Shown here piece after piece: positions 33,750 through 41,861 of a stretch of DNA of 57,970 nt. A program made the translations under genes and the position numbers. Within the stretch, counting starts at the first letter, position 1, and every line of letters begins with the position of its first letter. The DNA comes from B3-G11 sp036985855 (GTDB lineage: Bacteria > Actinomycetota > Acidimicrobiia > Spongiisociales > UBA5794). The notes beneath the pieces are model-generated. The model had not been told where the DNA came from, ran no database searches, and saw only the letters and a program-made list of their open reading frames with translations. The stretch is taken from assembly GCA_036985855.1 (NCBI GenBank), contig BTQL01000008.1, positions 1-57,970 of the forward strand, given 5' to 3'.

Positions 33750-34654
33750 CGAGCCTCGTTACCAATCTCGGATCGTACGAGATGTCATCGCCGCTCGTCG
33801 CCGCGTCCGGCACGGTTGGTTCGGTCGTGGACTTTCTGAACGTTGTCGATTTCTCGAAGTACGGTGCAGCCACGTCCAAGTCTGTTGCTCCAGAACCCTG
33901 GTCCGGCAGGAAACCTCCGCGGATAGCGCACGGCGAGGTCGGGATGCTCAACGGGATCGGGATACAGAACCCCGGGATCGGCGCGTGGGCCGACTCCCTT
34001 GGCGAGTCGATCGCCCAGGTACCCACCGATGTGTGGGGCAGCGTTGTGGCACATGACGTCAGCGGATTCGGGCAGGTCGCGGCCAGAATGGCGTCTGTTG
34101 GCGTTGCTGCGATAGAGGTGAATCTCTCCTGTCCGAACCTGAAAGGAACGCCATTCGCACTCGATGCTCAACTCTCCGCAGAAGTCGTCAGGACCGTCAG
34201 AGCGGCGACCGCACTCCCCGTCGGAGCGAAACTGTCCTCGGATGCCCAACCGATCAGTGCCGTTGCAGGGGCGGTAGCCGATGCCGGGGCGGACTGGGTT
34301 GTCGTATCCAACACGGTGATGGGCGCGCGCATCGATCCCGAGACACGGAGACCGGCGCTCAGCGGCCTCATCGGTGGATACTCCGGGGCCCCGATCAGGC
34401 CGATCGCCATCAGGAGTGTTCTCGAGATCGCAAGAGACCTTCCGGATCTTCCGATCGTCGGGTGCGGAGGCGTATCTGAGGCTGCTCATGTGGTTGAATT
34501 CCTTCTGGCGGGTGCATCGGCTGTTGCCATCGGTTCTGCCCACTTCAAGTCTCCTCGGATCGCCCAGCAGATCTCTCGCGGCCTCGGCAGATACATGCGC
34601 AAACACGGAGTGTCGTCGATTCAGGAGTTGATTGGAGCGTACGAACCATGGTGA
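33746..34654 (+). CDS. pyrD: Dihydroorotate dehydrogenase, class 1 (PyrD catalytic subunit)
   Basis: FMN enzyme oxidising dihydroorotate. The 302-residue barrel has SGTVGS, GMLNGIGIQNPGI, and the catalytic cysteine in NLSCPNLKG (Cys129). A cysteine base marks class 1 cytosolic enzymes; class 2 membrane enzymes use serine. The sequence resembles class 1B, which normally works with the FAD/iron-sulfur subunit PyrK, but no pyrK lies in the operon: carB overlaps pyrD and pyrD overlaps pyrF. The electron acceptor is therefore open. Confidence 0.93.
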   Translation: MTSLVTNLGSYEMSSPLVAASGTVGSVVDFLNVVDFSKYGAATSKSVAPEPWSGRKPPRIAHGEVGMLNGIGIQNPGIGAWADSLGESIAQVPTDVWGSVVAHDVSGFGQVAARMASVGVAAIEVNLSCPNLKGTPFALDAQLSAEVVRTVRAATALPVGAKLSSDAQPISAVAGAVADAGADWVVVSNTVMGARIDPETRRPALSGLIGGYSGAPIRPIAIRSVLEIARDLPDLPIVGCGGVSEAAHVVEFLLAGASAVAIGSAHFKSPRIAQQISRGLGRYMRKHGVSSIQELIGAYEPW

Positions 34655-35361
34655 ATGAGAACCCCATCATCGTTGCGCTCGACATGGAAACAGCCGAAGA
34701 GGCTGTCTCGATGGCTCAGGTCGTTGCACAGTACGTCGGTGCATTCAAGATCGGCCTTGGATTGCTGCACGGACCGGGGCCGGGGACGATCGATGCACTC
34801 GTCCGGCTGGGCAAGCCGGTGTTCGTCGATGCAAAGCTCCATGACATCCCCTCCCAGGTCGAGACTGCAGCAGAGCGGCTCGGCAAGCATGGCGCCCGCT
34901 GGATCACCGCTCACGTTGGAGGCGGCATCGACATGCTCGAGGCCGCCGTCGATGGTCTCGCAAGGGGGGCTTCCGGAGCAGAAGCAGGGATCCTCGGTGT
35001 CTCCGTGCTCACATCCCTCGGCAAGACAGATCTCGAACGGATGGGAATACAACGAACGCCGGGTCAGCTGGTCGGGAAGATGGCCAAACTGGCGTACCAG
35101 TCCGGGTGCGAAGGGCTTGTCTGTTCGCCCCAGGAACTCAACGTTGTAGCCCAGGCGGCACCCTCCCTGAAACGTGTCACGCCGGGCATCAGGCCGATCG
35201 ACCGCGGCGATGACCAGACAAGAACTGCGACACCGATCGAAGCCATGGACCGTGGCGCGACGATGCTTGTCATCGGAAGGCCGATAACGCGGGCTCCAGA
35301 TCCGGCGGGTGCAGCGGAAGCGATTCTGATCGATATCACCGATCACCGGAAACTTGATTGA
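34648..35361 (+). CDS. pyrF: Orotidine 5'-phosphate decarboxylase
   Basis: Final step to UMP. The 237-residue barrel has IIVALDMET at the start, the catalytic DAKLHDIP (Asp61, Lys63, Asp66), and the phosphate-binding end VTPGIRPIDRGDDQTRTATP ... VIGRPIT. This is the bacterial type I form. ATG overlaps pyrD by 7 bases. pyrE is not in the operon. A separate promoter for mihF begins just after the stop. Confidence 0.95.
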   Translation: MVNENPIIVALDMETAEEAVSMAQVVAQYVGAFKIGLGLLHGPGPGTIDALVRLGKPVFVDAKLHDIPSQVETAAERLGKHGARWITAHVGGGIDMLEAAVDGLARGASGAEAGILGVSVLTSLGKTDLERMGIQRTPGQLVGKMAKLAYQSGCEGLVCSPQELNVVAQAAPSLKRVTPGIRPIDRGDDQTRTATPIEAMDRGATMLVIGRPITRAPDPAGAAEAILIDITDHRKLD

Positions 35362-35367
35362 TACGAT
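35362..35367 (+). promoter_or_regulatory. Predicted -10 element for mihF
   Basis: TACGAT right after the pyrF stop. Transcription would start near 35374, leaving a short leader containing AGGAGG (35379-35384) before the mihF GTG, so this transcript has an SD, unlike most others here. Confidence 0.45.
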
Positions 35368-35388
35368 GCGTCCCAACAAGGAGGACGA

Positions 35389-35697
35389 GTGCTTCCAGAG
35401 ATGACAGACGAACAACGAGCTGCAGCGCTAGCGCGCGCACACGAAGCTCGACGACTGCGAGCCGAGATCAAACACCTGCTCAAATGCGGCAGCCTTACCT
35501 TCCAGGACGTCCTCGATCGCGCCGAGGAAGATGATCTGGTTGCAGGCACGAAGATCCAGGCGATCGTCGTCTCGATGCCACATATGGGAAAGGTGAGTAC
35601 GAAGCGCCTGTTCGAAGAGATCGGAATTGCCGACAACCGTACAATCAGAGGCCTCGGTTCAAACCAACGCAAGGCCCTTCTTGAACGCTTCTCCTAA
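35389..35697 (+). CDS. mihF: Mycobacterial-type integration host factor mIHF
   Basis: A nucleoid-associated DNA-binding protein restricted to actinobacteria; in mycobacteria it is essential and supports L5 phage integration. The 102-residue protein begins LPEMTDEQRAAALARAHEARRLRAEIK, a basic helical arm, and has the helix-two-turn-helix region (KIQAIVVSMPHMGKVSTKRLFEEIGI ... RGLGSNQRKALLERF). GTG at 35389 follows AGGAGG by four bases. It lies before gmk and rpoZ, as in mycobacteria and streptomycetes, and overlaps the proposed gmk start. Confidence 0.94.
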   Translation: MLPEMTDEQRAAALARAHEARRLRAEIKHLLKCGSLTFQDVLDRAEEDDLVAGTKIQAIVVSMPHMGKVSTKRLFEEIGIADNRTIRGLGSNQRKALLERFS

Positions 35698-36265
35698 AGG
35701 CAGACTCATCGTCGTATCCGGCCCTTCCGGCGTCGGCAAGTCGAGCATCATCGATGAAGTCGTGGACCGAACGAATTCGCGGTTCTCCGTCTCGGGGACA
35801 ACGAAGTCCCCGAGACAGGGCGAGGTTGACGGCGTGGACTATCACTTCGTCACGAACGAGGCCTTTCTCGACGCAGTCGATCAGGGCCTCATGCTCGAAT
35901 GGGCTGAGTACGCAGGTCACCTGTATGGGACACCGCGGAGCGAGGTGGAACCCGCCCTTGCGGATGGGATCAACGTGATCCTCAACATCGAGATCGAAGG
36001 CGCGAAACAGATTCGCCGTACACATCCGGATGCCGTACTGATCTTCATAAGCCCACCCTCCCTCGATGAGCTCGCAAAACGTCTTGCCGGCAGGGGGGAC
36101 ACGGCTCCAGATGACCTCGAGCGAAGGTTCAGTGTCGCCGCGAGGGAGATCACCGAGGCGCCGGACGTGTACGACCACATCGTTCAGAACGATGCCCTTG
36201 ACGACGCGATCAACGAGGTTCTCGATATACTTGGGGAAGAAGGCGCAGGTGTCGCCATACAATGA
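35681..36265 (+). CDS. gmk: Guanylate kinase
   Basis: Phosphorylates GMP to GDP. The 194 residues contain the P-loop VVSGPSGVGKSS near the N-terminus, STTKSPRQGEVDGVDYHFV (here SGTTKSPRQGEVDG), EWAEYAGHLYGTP for GMP binding, and IEGAKQIRRTHPDAV. The start is set at TTG 35681 (giving NASPKGRLIVVSGPSG), with AAGG seven bases upstream and a 17-base overlap with mihF; the next in-frame start, 35627, would add 18 residues inside mihF and is less likely. Confidence 0.94.
   Translation: MNASPKGRLIVVSGPSGVGKSSIIDEVVDRTNSRFSVSGTTKSPRQGEVDGVDYHFVTNEAFLDAVDQGLMLEWAEYAGHLYGTPRSEVEPALADGINVILNIEIEGAKQIRRTHPDAVLIFISPPSLDELAKRLAGRGDTAPDDLERRFSVAAREITEAPDVYDHIVQNDALDDAINEVLDILGEEGAGVAIQ
36258..36263 (+). 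promoter_or_regulatory. Candidate -10 element for rpoZ-coaBC
   Basis: TACAAT, one base from TATAAT, at the very end of gmk; a start near 36270 would give a leader of about 38 bases with GAGGAG before rpoZ. A -35 is not clear. Confidence 0.35.
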
Positions 36266-36307
36266 TGCCTTCAACCACCCGAGGCCAGACCAGAGGAGCC
36301 CACTGCC

Positions 36308-36541
36308 ATGATGCTTGAACCGCCGATTGGCGAAATTGTAGCGAAAACGAATTCACGATTCGCACTCGTCGTGCTCGCGGCACGCCGCGCAAGGCAGATC
36401 AACGCATATTTCAACGAACTCGGATCCGGGATCGGTGGTTACGTCCCACCACAGGTCCACTCCCTGTCGCGCAAGCCGCTGTCGATAGCGCTTGAGGAGA
36501 TCGTTGAAGACAAGGTCGTCGTCGCTCCGATAGAGGAGTAG
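36308..36541 (+). CDS. rpoZ: RNA polymerase omega subunit
   Basis: Omega helps fold and assemble beta-prime. The 77-residue protein has EPPIGEIVAKTNSRFALVVLAARRARQIN, the conserved helix with its NSRF and ARRARQI motifs, and the C-terminal RKPLSIALEEI block typical of the actinobacterial form. ATG at 36308 (a second ATG follows at once), with AGAGGAG nine bases upstream. Between gmk and coaBC, the usual position. Confidence 0.94.
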   Translation: MMLEPPIGEIVAKTNSRFALVVLAARRARQINAYFNELGSGIGGYVPPQVHSLSRKPLSIALEEIVEDKVVVAPIEE

Positions 36542-36544
36542 ACC

Positions 36545-37729
36545 ATGGCCGTAGGGCGACGTGTCGTCCTCGGCGTGACCGGGGGAATCGCCGCCTACAA
36601 GGCCGCATATCTCGCCCGCCTGCTCACTGAGCGCGGCGCAACGGTTCGAGTCGTGATGACAGAGACGGCGAGGGAGTTCATCGGAACCGCAACCTTCGCG
36701 GCGATCACCGGAAGCGAGCCGGTCACAAGCCTGTTCGGCGGAGATGACGTGTCGCCACACACGACATTGGGCCAATGGGCCGAAGCGATCGTTGTCGCTC
36801 CCGCTACTGCTTCAACACTCTCCAAGCTCGCCCACGGCGAGTCGTCGAATGCGCTCACAGCGACCGTGCTTGCCTCGAGCGCACCCGTAGTTGTCGCACC
36901 TGCCATGCACACCGAAATGTGGGAGCAGCCGGCCATACAACACACTATGGCCAAGCTGCGCGACTACGGATATACGATCGTTGAACCAGAATCGGGTCTG
37001 CTCGCTGGGGGAGATGTCGGCATGGGAAGACTTGCCGATCCCACCACCATCGCCGACGTGGTCTACTCGCTGTTCCCCGCGCCGGACCTGGCAGGCTTGA
37101 ACGTCATGATCACCGCAGGTGGCACCAGGGAAGCGATCGATCCTGTTCGCTACATTGGCAATCGATCATCCGGGAAGATGGGGAATGCAATCGCAACCGT
37201 CGCATCCGAACGAGGGGCGAGCGTGCTCCTCATCACTGCCGCGGAGCCGCCAACCGGCACCGACATCGAAGTAGTGCGTGTCGAAACAGCCGACGAAATG
37301 GCCGAAGCAGTTACGGAGCGAACGTCGGGAATGGACGTTGCCGTGATGGCTGCAGCAGTTGCAGACTTCAAGCCGCGCAAGAGCGGACCGCACAAGATCC
37401 GGCGAGCGGACGGTGTGCCGAAGATCGAACTCGTACCGACTCCCGACGTGCTCATGGCAGTGCACACATCCAGTCCAAGGCCTTTCTTGGTGGGTTTCGC
37501 GGCAGAAACAGGATCCGTGGACGCTGCGGTCGCAAAGGCCGCCACCAAGGGTGTTGACCTCCTTGTCGCAAACGACATAAGCAAGGAAGGTTCCGGGTTC
37601 GGGTCAGACACGAACGAAGTTCGGTTCGTGTTCGCCGATGGAACCGTACGAGACCTCGAATTGATGACAAAACGTGAGGTAGCGTCCGAGATCTGGGATG
37701 CAGTCATGAGTCTCAGGGCCGAGTCCTGA
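36545..37729 (+). CDS. coaBC: Phosphopantothenoylcysteine decarboxylase/synthetase CoaBC
   Basis: Bifunctional coenzyme A enzyme. The N-terminal CoaC half (1-185) binds FMN: GVTGGIAAYKAA, the active-site His in PHTTLGQWAE (His72), PATASTLSKLAHG, and PAMHTEMW. The C-terminal CoaB half has ITAGGTREAIDPVRYIGNRSSGKMG, AAAVADFKP and the lysine-bearing HKIRR. At 394 residues it is full length. Its TGA stop is preceded by C, making the CTGA that appears to start priA. Confidence 0.95.
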   Translation: MAVGRRVVLGVTGGIAAYKAAYLARLLTERGATVRVVMTETAREFIGTATFAAITGSEPVTSLFGGDDVSPHTTLGQWAEAIVVAPATASTLSKLAHGESSNALTATVLASSAPVVVAPAMHTEMWEQPAIQHTMAKLRDYGYTIVEPESGLLAGGDVGMGRLADPTTIADVVYSLFPAPDLAGLNVMITAGGTREAIDPVRYIGNRSSGKMGNAIATVASERGASVLLITAAEPPTGTDIEVVRVETADEMAEAVTERTSGMDVAVMAAAVADFKPRKSGPHKIRRADGVPKIELVPTPDVLMAVHTSSPRPFLVGFAAETGSVDAAVAKAATKGVDLLVANDISKEGSGFGSDTNEVRFVFADGTVRDLELMTKREVASEIWDAVMSLRAES

Positions 37730-39474
37730 CCGCCCGAACTGCCTGCCAGGTCGTACCGGACATCGCAACGTTCGCCGTAGACGACGGATTCTCATACCTG
37801 GTTCCCGATGGTCTGCCGGTAGACGTCGGGAGCCGGGTCAGGATCAGAGTGTCCGGTCGCAGGTTGAAAGGTTTCGTCACGGCCCTGTACGAAACAGACC
37901 CAGAAAGGAATCTCCTGCCGCTCGATGGACTGTCTGGCGATATGGCGTCTTTTGATTCTGCGACACTCGAATCGCTGCGGTGGGCATCGACACACTACGT
38001 GACGCCGCTGTCTGTGATCCTGAAGCGAACCGTTCCACCGAATGTCCCGAAACCGGATCTCACGGGTCAACGTGTACCAACGCGCGGACCGTCACGCGCC
38101 GACGGTCGGCACACTCTGGAGTACCGCGTAGGGACTGCTCCATACGGGGAAGCCATCGCAGTGTCGATCGGCCCGACCGTCGACATCGGACGGAACGTGG
38201 TTGTGATCGCGCCAAGCGTTGTCGAGATCGATGAAATCGCGCACAGACTTCATGCAGAGTTCGGGGACCAGGTCGTGAAAGCGACCTCATCGATGCCGGG
38301 CGCGGAGGTGACCGGGGCATGGTCATCAGTCGCGGGTGACAAGGGAACCATCCTGGTCGGCACCCGCGAGGTCATGTTCTGGCCGTTCGGCGGCGCAGGT
38401 ATCGTCGTTGTCGTCGAAGATGGACGCAGGGTCATGCGTTCTCAGGCAACACCGACACTGAGCGTCAGAGAGGTCGTTCTTCGGCGAGCTGCAGGCGAGT
38501 CGTTCTCTGTCGTGTTCCACGGACCCGTTCCCACTCTCGAGACGATCGCCCATGGGGTCCCCGTCACAGCATCACAGGGAAGACAGTGGCCGATGGTCGA
38601 GGTCGCCGATCGCAGCGATGAACCGCCCGGCGGGGGGTTGCTCACGGAGAAGGCTGCTGCAGCCATCAGAAGGACCACGTCCGAGAGAGAACGAACCTTC
38701 GTCCTCGTCAGCTCGCGCGGCTACGCACCGGCGTTCAGGTGTGTCGCATGCGGAGAAGTTCGCAAATGCACGACCTGTGGGAGTGCGGCGTCACGCGAAG
38801 ACTCGTGCAGGCGATGCGGAGCAGGGTTAGGTGCGTGTTCCAGCTGCGGAGCAGGCCGATTTCAGGCGCTCGGTGCAGGTATCGGCAGGACCGTTGAAAC
38901 CATCAAGGCATTCGTTGGTGACGACGTTGGCCGAGCCGATGAGGGAAGACTCGTGACCGTTGGATCCGAGCGTGACCTGATCGGTGTCCATGACATGGGA
39001 TTGGCCGTCGCCGTGGATGTCGACGGGCTCACGATGGCTCCCCACTACCGAGCCGGCGAAGATGCCCTCAGGTTGCTCGCACGCCTCGCTCATACCGTCA
39101 AGCGGGGTGTGGGACGAAGCTGCCTCATCCAGACAGCGATACCACGCCAGGATGTCGTCGCTGCCTTGGTCAACGGTCATTCAGAGGACTTCTTGGAAGG
39201 AGAGCTCGCGTCCCGGCGTGAGCTCGGATTCCCGCCGGTCGGCTCTCTCATAGCGATCGAAACCGAGGGGCGGTTCGGTGCTGAGGAGCTGCTGAGGAGA
39301 GAAGTTGGCCAGATGGGAACGATCCTCGGGCCAGCACCTGTGGATGCTCGCATGCGGTGGCTCATACAGGGACAAGACCTCCAAGATGCCCGGTTGGCTC
39401 TCCGCCCCGTACTCTCAACCCTTCGAAGCAGAGGAGCCAAGGTGCGGGTGGATGTGGATCCCATTGACCTGTAG
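37726..39474 (+). CDS. priA: Primosomal protein PriA, helicase-degenerate, CTG start
   Basis: PriA binds forked DNA and reloads the replisome. Zinc-ligand cysteines are intact: CVAC, CTTC, CRRC and CSSC between about 335 and 370, and the C-terminal domain follows. The helicase motifs are not: the Walker A site reads GTAPYGEA and the DEAH box reads EDGRR, as known for actinobacterial PriA, which is thought not to be a helicase. The conserved 3'-DNA-end-binding domain (CQVVPDIATFAVDDGFSYLV) lies before the first GTG (37849), and no ATG, GTG or TTG precedes it back to the in-frame stop at 37675. I place the start at CTG 37726, overlapping the coaBC stop (CTGA) with AGGG seven bases upstream. 582 residues. 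Confidence 0.88.
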   Translation: MTARTACQVVPDIATFAVDDGFSYLVPDGLPVDVGSRVRIRVSGRRLKGFVTALYETDPERNLLPLDGLSGDMASFDSATLESLRWASTHYVTPLSVILKRTVPPNVPKPDLTGQRVPTRGPSRADGRHTLEYRVGTAPYGEAIAVSIGPTVDIGRNVVVIAPSVVEIDEIAHRLHAEFGDQVVKATSSMPGAEVTGAWSSVAGDKGTILVGTREVMFWPFGGAGIVVVVEDGRRVMRSQATPTLSVREVVLRRAAGESFSVVFHGPVPTLETIAHGVPVTASQGRQWPMVEVADRSDEPPGGGLLTEKAAAAIRRTTSERERTFVLVSSRGYAPAFRCVACGEVRKCTTCGSAASREDSCRRCGAGLGACSSCGAGRFQALGAGIGRTVETIKAFVGDDVGRADEGRLVTVGSERDLIGVHDMGLAVAVDVDGLTMAPHYRAGEDALRLLARLAHTVKRGVGRSCLIQTAIPRQDVVAALVNGHSEDFLEGELASRRELGFPPVGSLIAIETEGRFGAEELLRREVGQMGTILGPAPVDARMRWLIQGQDLQDARLALRPVLSTLRSRGAKVRVDVDPIDL

Positions 39475-39483
39475 ACAGCAGAC
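39471..39483 (+). repeat. Left arm of a 13-bp inverted repeat between priA and def
   Basis: GTAGACAGCAGAC, containing the priA TAG stop, is the exact inverse of 39540-39552. The 56 bases between show nothing else. The right arm overlaps the dispersed repeat at 39537-39549. Confidence 0.5.
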
Positions 39484-39536
39484 GGTACGGCTGAATCTCG
39501 ACGCGCGTGTGCCCCGCTGAGTGGCGTGACGAACGC

Positions 39537-39552
39537 GCTGTCTGCTGTCTAC
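39537..39552 (+). repeat. Dispersed repeat copy 2 and right arm of the inverted repeat
   Basis: Bases 39537-39549 repeat the 13-mer at 15744-15756; bases 39540-39552 are the reverse complement of 39471-39483. It ends five bases before the def -10 hexamer. Confidence 0.5.
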
Positions 39553-39556
39553 CGTC

Positions 39557-39562
39557 TACCCT
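39557..39562 (+). promoter_or_regulatory. Predicted -10 element for def-fmt (leaderless)
   Basis: TACCCT, six bases before the def ATG, no SD. Confidence 0.5.
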
Positions 39563-39568
39563 GCGCCC

Positions 39569-40072
39569 ATGGCCATCTTCCCGATTCGCACGTTTCCGGA
39601 TCCCGTTCTGACGATGAACGCGTCGGTCGTGTCCACCTTTGACGACGATCTGGAACGATTGATCGACGACCTCGTGCACACCATGTACGACGCTCCGGGA
39701 GTTGGCCTCGCTGCGCCCCAGATCGGCATATCGAAGAGGATCTTCGTTGCCGACGTCGGCGAAGGCCCATTTGCGATGATCAACCCACGGATCGTCGAGA
39801 CGTCGGGGAAGTGGAAATTCGAAGAGGGCTGTCTGTCTGTGCCGGACCGCTACTGGAACATCAAACGGGCTGACTACGCCAAGGCCGAGGGTTTCGGACT
39901 CGACGGTGAACCCGTCATGTTCGAGGGAGACGAAATGATCGGTCGTGTGCTCCAGCACGAGATCGACCATCTCGACGGAACTCTGCTCCTTGCCCATCTC
40001 GGACCGCGGATCCGCAGACAGGTGCTCAAAGAGCTCCGTGAAGAATCCCTCGGAACGAATAGGATCACCTGA
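39569..40072 (+). CDS. def: Peptide deformylase
   Basis: Removes the formyl group from nascent proteins. The 167-residue enzyme has all three motifs: GVGLAAPQIG (44-53), EGCLSVP with the metal Cys88, and HEIDH with His130, Glu131 and His134. It lies directly upstream of fmt with a one-base overlap (TGATG), joining formylation and deformylation in one unit. The leaderless-type promoter and the repeat structure upstream separate it from priA. Confidence 0.96.
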   Translation: MAIFPIRTFPDPVLTMNASVVSTFDDDLERLIDDLVHTMYDAPGVGLAAPQIGISKRIFVADVGEGPFAMINPRIVETSGKWKFEEGCLSVPDRYWNIKRADYAKAEGFGLDGEPVMFEGDEMIGRVLQHEIDHLDGTLLLAHLGPRIRRQVLKELREESLGTNRIT

Positions 40073-40980
40073 TGGGAGCCGTATTCCTCGGTACGCCCGC
40101 CGCGGCGATACCGAGCCTTGCCGCGTTGGCAGATGTCGAGGATATCGATCTCGTCGTCACCCAGCCGGACCGGCAGGCATCAAGAGGGAGGGTGAGGACC
40201 GCTCCCGCGGTGAAGATCGCTGCGCAACACTTCGGATTCCCCGTAGCTCAACCAAAAACGCGTGAGGACCTCGACGACGTCCTGAAATCCGGTGAATTCT
40301 CCCTAGGCGTCGTTGTCGCCTACGGTCAGATTCTGACTCCCGACATGTTGGCCACCGCACCGTACGGGTTTCTCAATGTTCACTTCTCGTTACTCCCGAG
40401 ATGGCGAGGGCCTGCGCCTGTCGAGCGAGCGATCATGAGCGGTGACAAGCGGACGGGCGTGACGCTCATGAAGATCGATGAGGGAATCGACACCGGCGCA
40501 GTTCTCGCGGAGATCGCAACGCCCATCGGACCGAACGAGACCGGGGGAAGTCTGACGGCTCGTCTGTCCTATCTCGGTGCTTCTCTCGTCGACGGAACCA
40601 TCCCGGAATACCTCAACGGTCACCGTATTCCGGTGCCACAGATCGCCTCCGGGGTGTCACATGCAAAAAGACTGAGCAAGGCCGAGGCGCGAATGACACC
40701 CGGTCTCGGTGCCGAACAAGCCGAACGCTCGATCCGCGCGTTCCAGCCGCGTCCCGTGGCATGGGTCCAAACCGTGGATGGAAGAGTGCGTATCCACGGG
40801 GCATCGGCCACCGAATTCGAGTCACTTCCCGGATTGATCACGCTCGCGGGGACGCGAGTGATCGCCGGCTTCGATCATGGCACACTCGAGCTTCGCATCG
40901 TCCAGCCGGAGGGCAAACAGCCGCTGGACGCCACGGCCTGGATGCACGGAAGGCGCGGGCAAACCGTCAGATTCGAATAG
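40072..40980 (+). CDS. fmt: Methionyl-tRNA formyltransferase
   Basis: Formylates initiator Met-tRNA using 10-formyltetrahydrofolate. The 302-residue protein has AVFLGTPAAAIPSL at the start, NVHFSLLPRWRGPAPVERAI (catalytic Asn-His and folate-binding loop), MKIDEGIDTGAVL with the catalytic Asp, and a C-terminal tRNA-binding OB domain. The start overlaps the def stop. It converges on ppk2 with only about 20 bases between the stop codons. Confidence 0.95.
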   Translation: MGAVFLGTPAAAIPSLAALADVEDIDLVVTQPDRQASRGRVRTAPAVKIAAQHFGFPVAQPKTREDLDDVLKSGEFSLGVVVAYGQILTPDMLATAPYGFLNVHFSLLPRWRGPAPVERAIMSGDKRTGVTLMKIDEGIDTGAVLAEIATPIGPNETGGSLTARLSYLGASLVDGTIPEYLNGHRIPVPQIASGVSHAKRLSKAEARMTPGLGAEQAERSIRAFQPRPVAWVQTVDGRVRIHGASATEFESLPGLITLAGTRVIAGFDHGTLELRIVQPEGKQPLDATAWMHGRRGQTVRFE

Positions 40981-41003
40981 GCGGCAGGCGAGAAGCGACA
41001 CTA

Positions 41004-41846
41004 TCAGTCGATGACCACGCTCTTGGGATCGAAGGCCGCGACCGGATAGGAAAGATCCATCCCCTTGATCGCATCGATGAGAATCTGAGCGATCACGAGA
41101 TTTCGATACCACTTACGGTCTGACGGAACGACATACCAGGGAGCGTTGTCGGTGGAGGTTTCTGAAATCGCATCCTCGTAAGCCGCCATGTACTCGTCCC
41201 ACTTCGCCCTGGACAACAAGTCGTTCGGCTCGAACTTGTAGTTCTTCGTTGGGTCGTCGAGACGTTCCTGCAAGCGTTCCTTCTGCTCATCCTTGGAGAT
41301 GTGAAGCATGATCTTGACGATTGCGGTCCCTTCATCCGCGAGCATCGTTTCGAAACCACGGATGTGCTCATACCGTCGCGACCACACATCAGTCGGGACC
41401 AACTCGTTGACCCGCACGACAAGCACATCCTCGTAGTGACTTCGATTGAAGACAGCGATGCGTCCCCTTCCCGGCGCTCGCGCATGCACTCTCCAGAGAT
41501 AGTCATGGGCCCGCTCGTGGGGGCCGGGCACTCCAAAACCGTGCACGTCGACTCCCTGAGGATTCACACCGGAGAACACCTTGCGGATGGTTCCATCCTT
41601 CCCTCCGGTGTCCATCGCCTGGAGAACGAGCAGCAATGCCTTTGTGCCATCAGCCCACAGGAGCCGCTGGAGCTCAGCAAGCTCCCTGTTCATCCGGGTC
41701 AACACCGAGTGCGAAGACGATTTGTTGAGCGAGGAGAATGCCGTCTTCTCGCGAGGGTCGATAGCTGACAGGTCGACTCGAGACCCTTGCACGATTCGGT
41801 AGTGGTCCAAATGGAGTTCCTCTCTCCGCTGGGTGACACTAACCAT
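41004..41846 (-). CDS. ppk2: Polyphosphate kinase 2 family protein
   Basis: PPK2 enzymes move phosphate between polyphosphate and nucleotides. The 280-residue protein carries Walker A-like QAMDTGGKDGT, GVNPQGVDVHGFGVP, the Walker B-like FNRSHYEDVLVVRVN, lid-region arginines and a C-terminal PWYVVPSDRKWYRNLVIAQIL, all features of the one-domain PPK2 group. The ADP/AMP preference (class I-III) cannot be settled by eye. It is one of only two - strand genes, sitting between fmt and rpe. The start at 41846 leaves 15 bases to the rpe ATG, so its promoter must overlap rpe; no SD is seen and the start is not certain. Confidence 0.9.
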   Translation of the reverse strand: MVSVTQRREELHLDHYRIVQGSRVDLSAIDPREKTAFSSLNKSSSHSVLTRMNRELAELQRLLWADGTKALLLVLQAMDTGGKDGTIRKVFSGVNPQGVDVHGFGVPGPHERAHDYLWRVHARAPGRGRIAVFNRSHYEDVLVVRVNELVPTDVWSRRYEHIRGFETMLADEGTAIVKIMLHISKDEQKERLQERLDDPTKNYKFEPNDLLSRAKWDEYMAAYEDAISETSTDNAPWYVVPSDRKWYRNLVIAQILIDAIKGMDLSYPVAAFDPKSVVID

Positions 41847-41847
41847 T

Positions 41848-41853
41848 TACACT
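41848..41853 (+). promoter_or_regulatory. Predicted -10 element for rpe (leaderless)
   Basis: TACACT followed by 8 bases and the rpe ATG. It lies two bases from the proposed ppk2 start on the other strand. Confidence 0.45.
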
Positions 41854-41861
41854 CGCAAACA

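Noticed and set aside
37849..39474. GTG 37849 as the priA start
   Set aside because: It removes the conserved VVPDIATFAVDDGFSYLVP part of the N-terminal domain and leaves a 119-base gap in an otherwise tightly packed operon.
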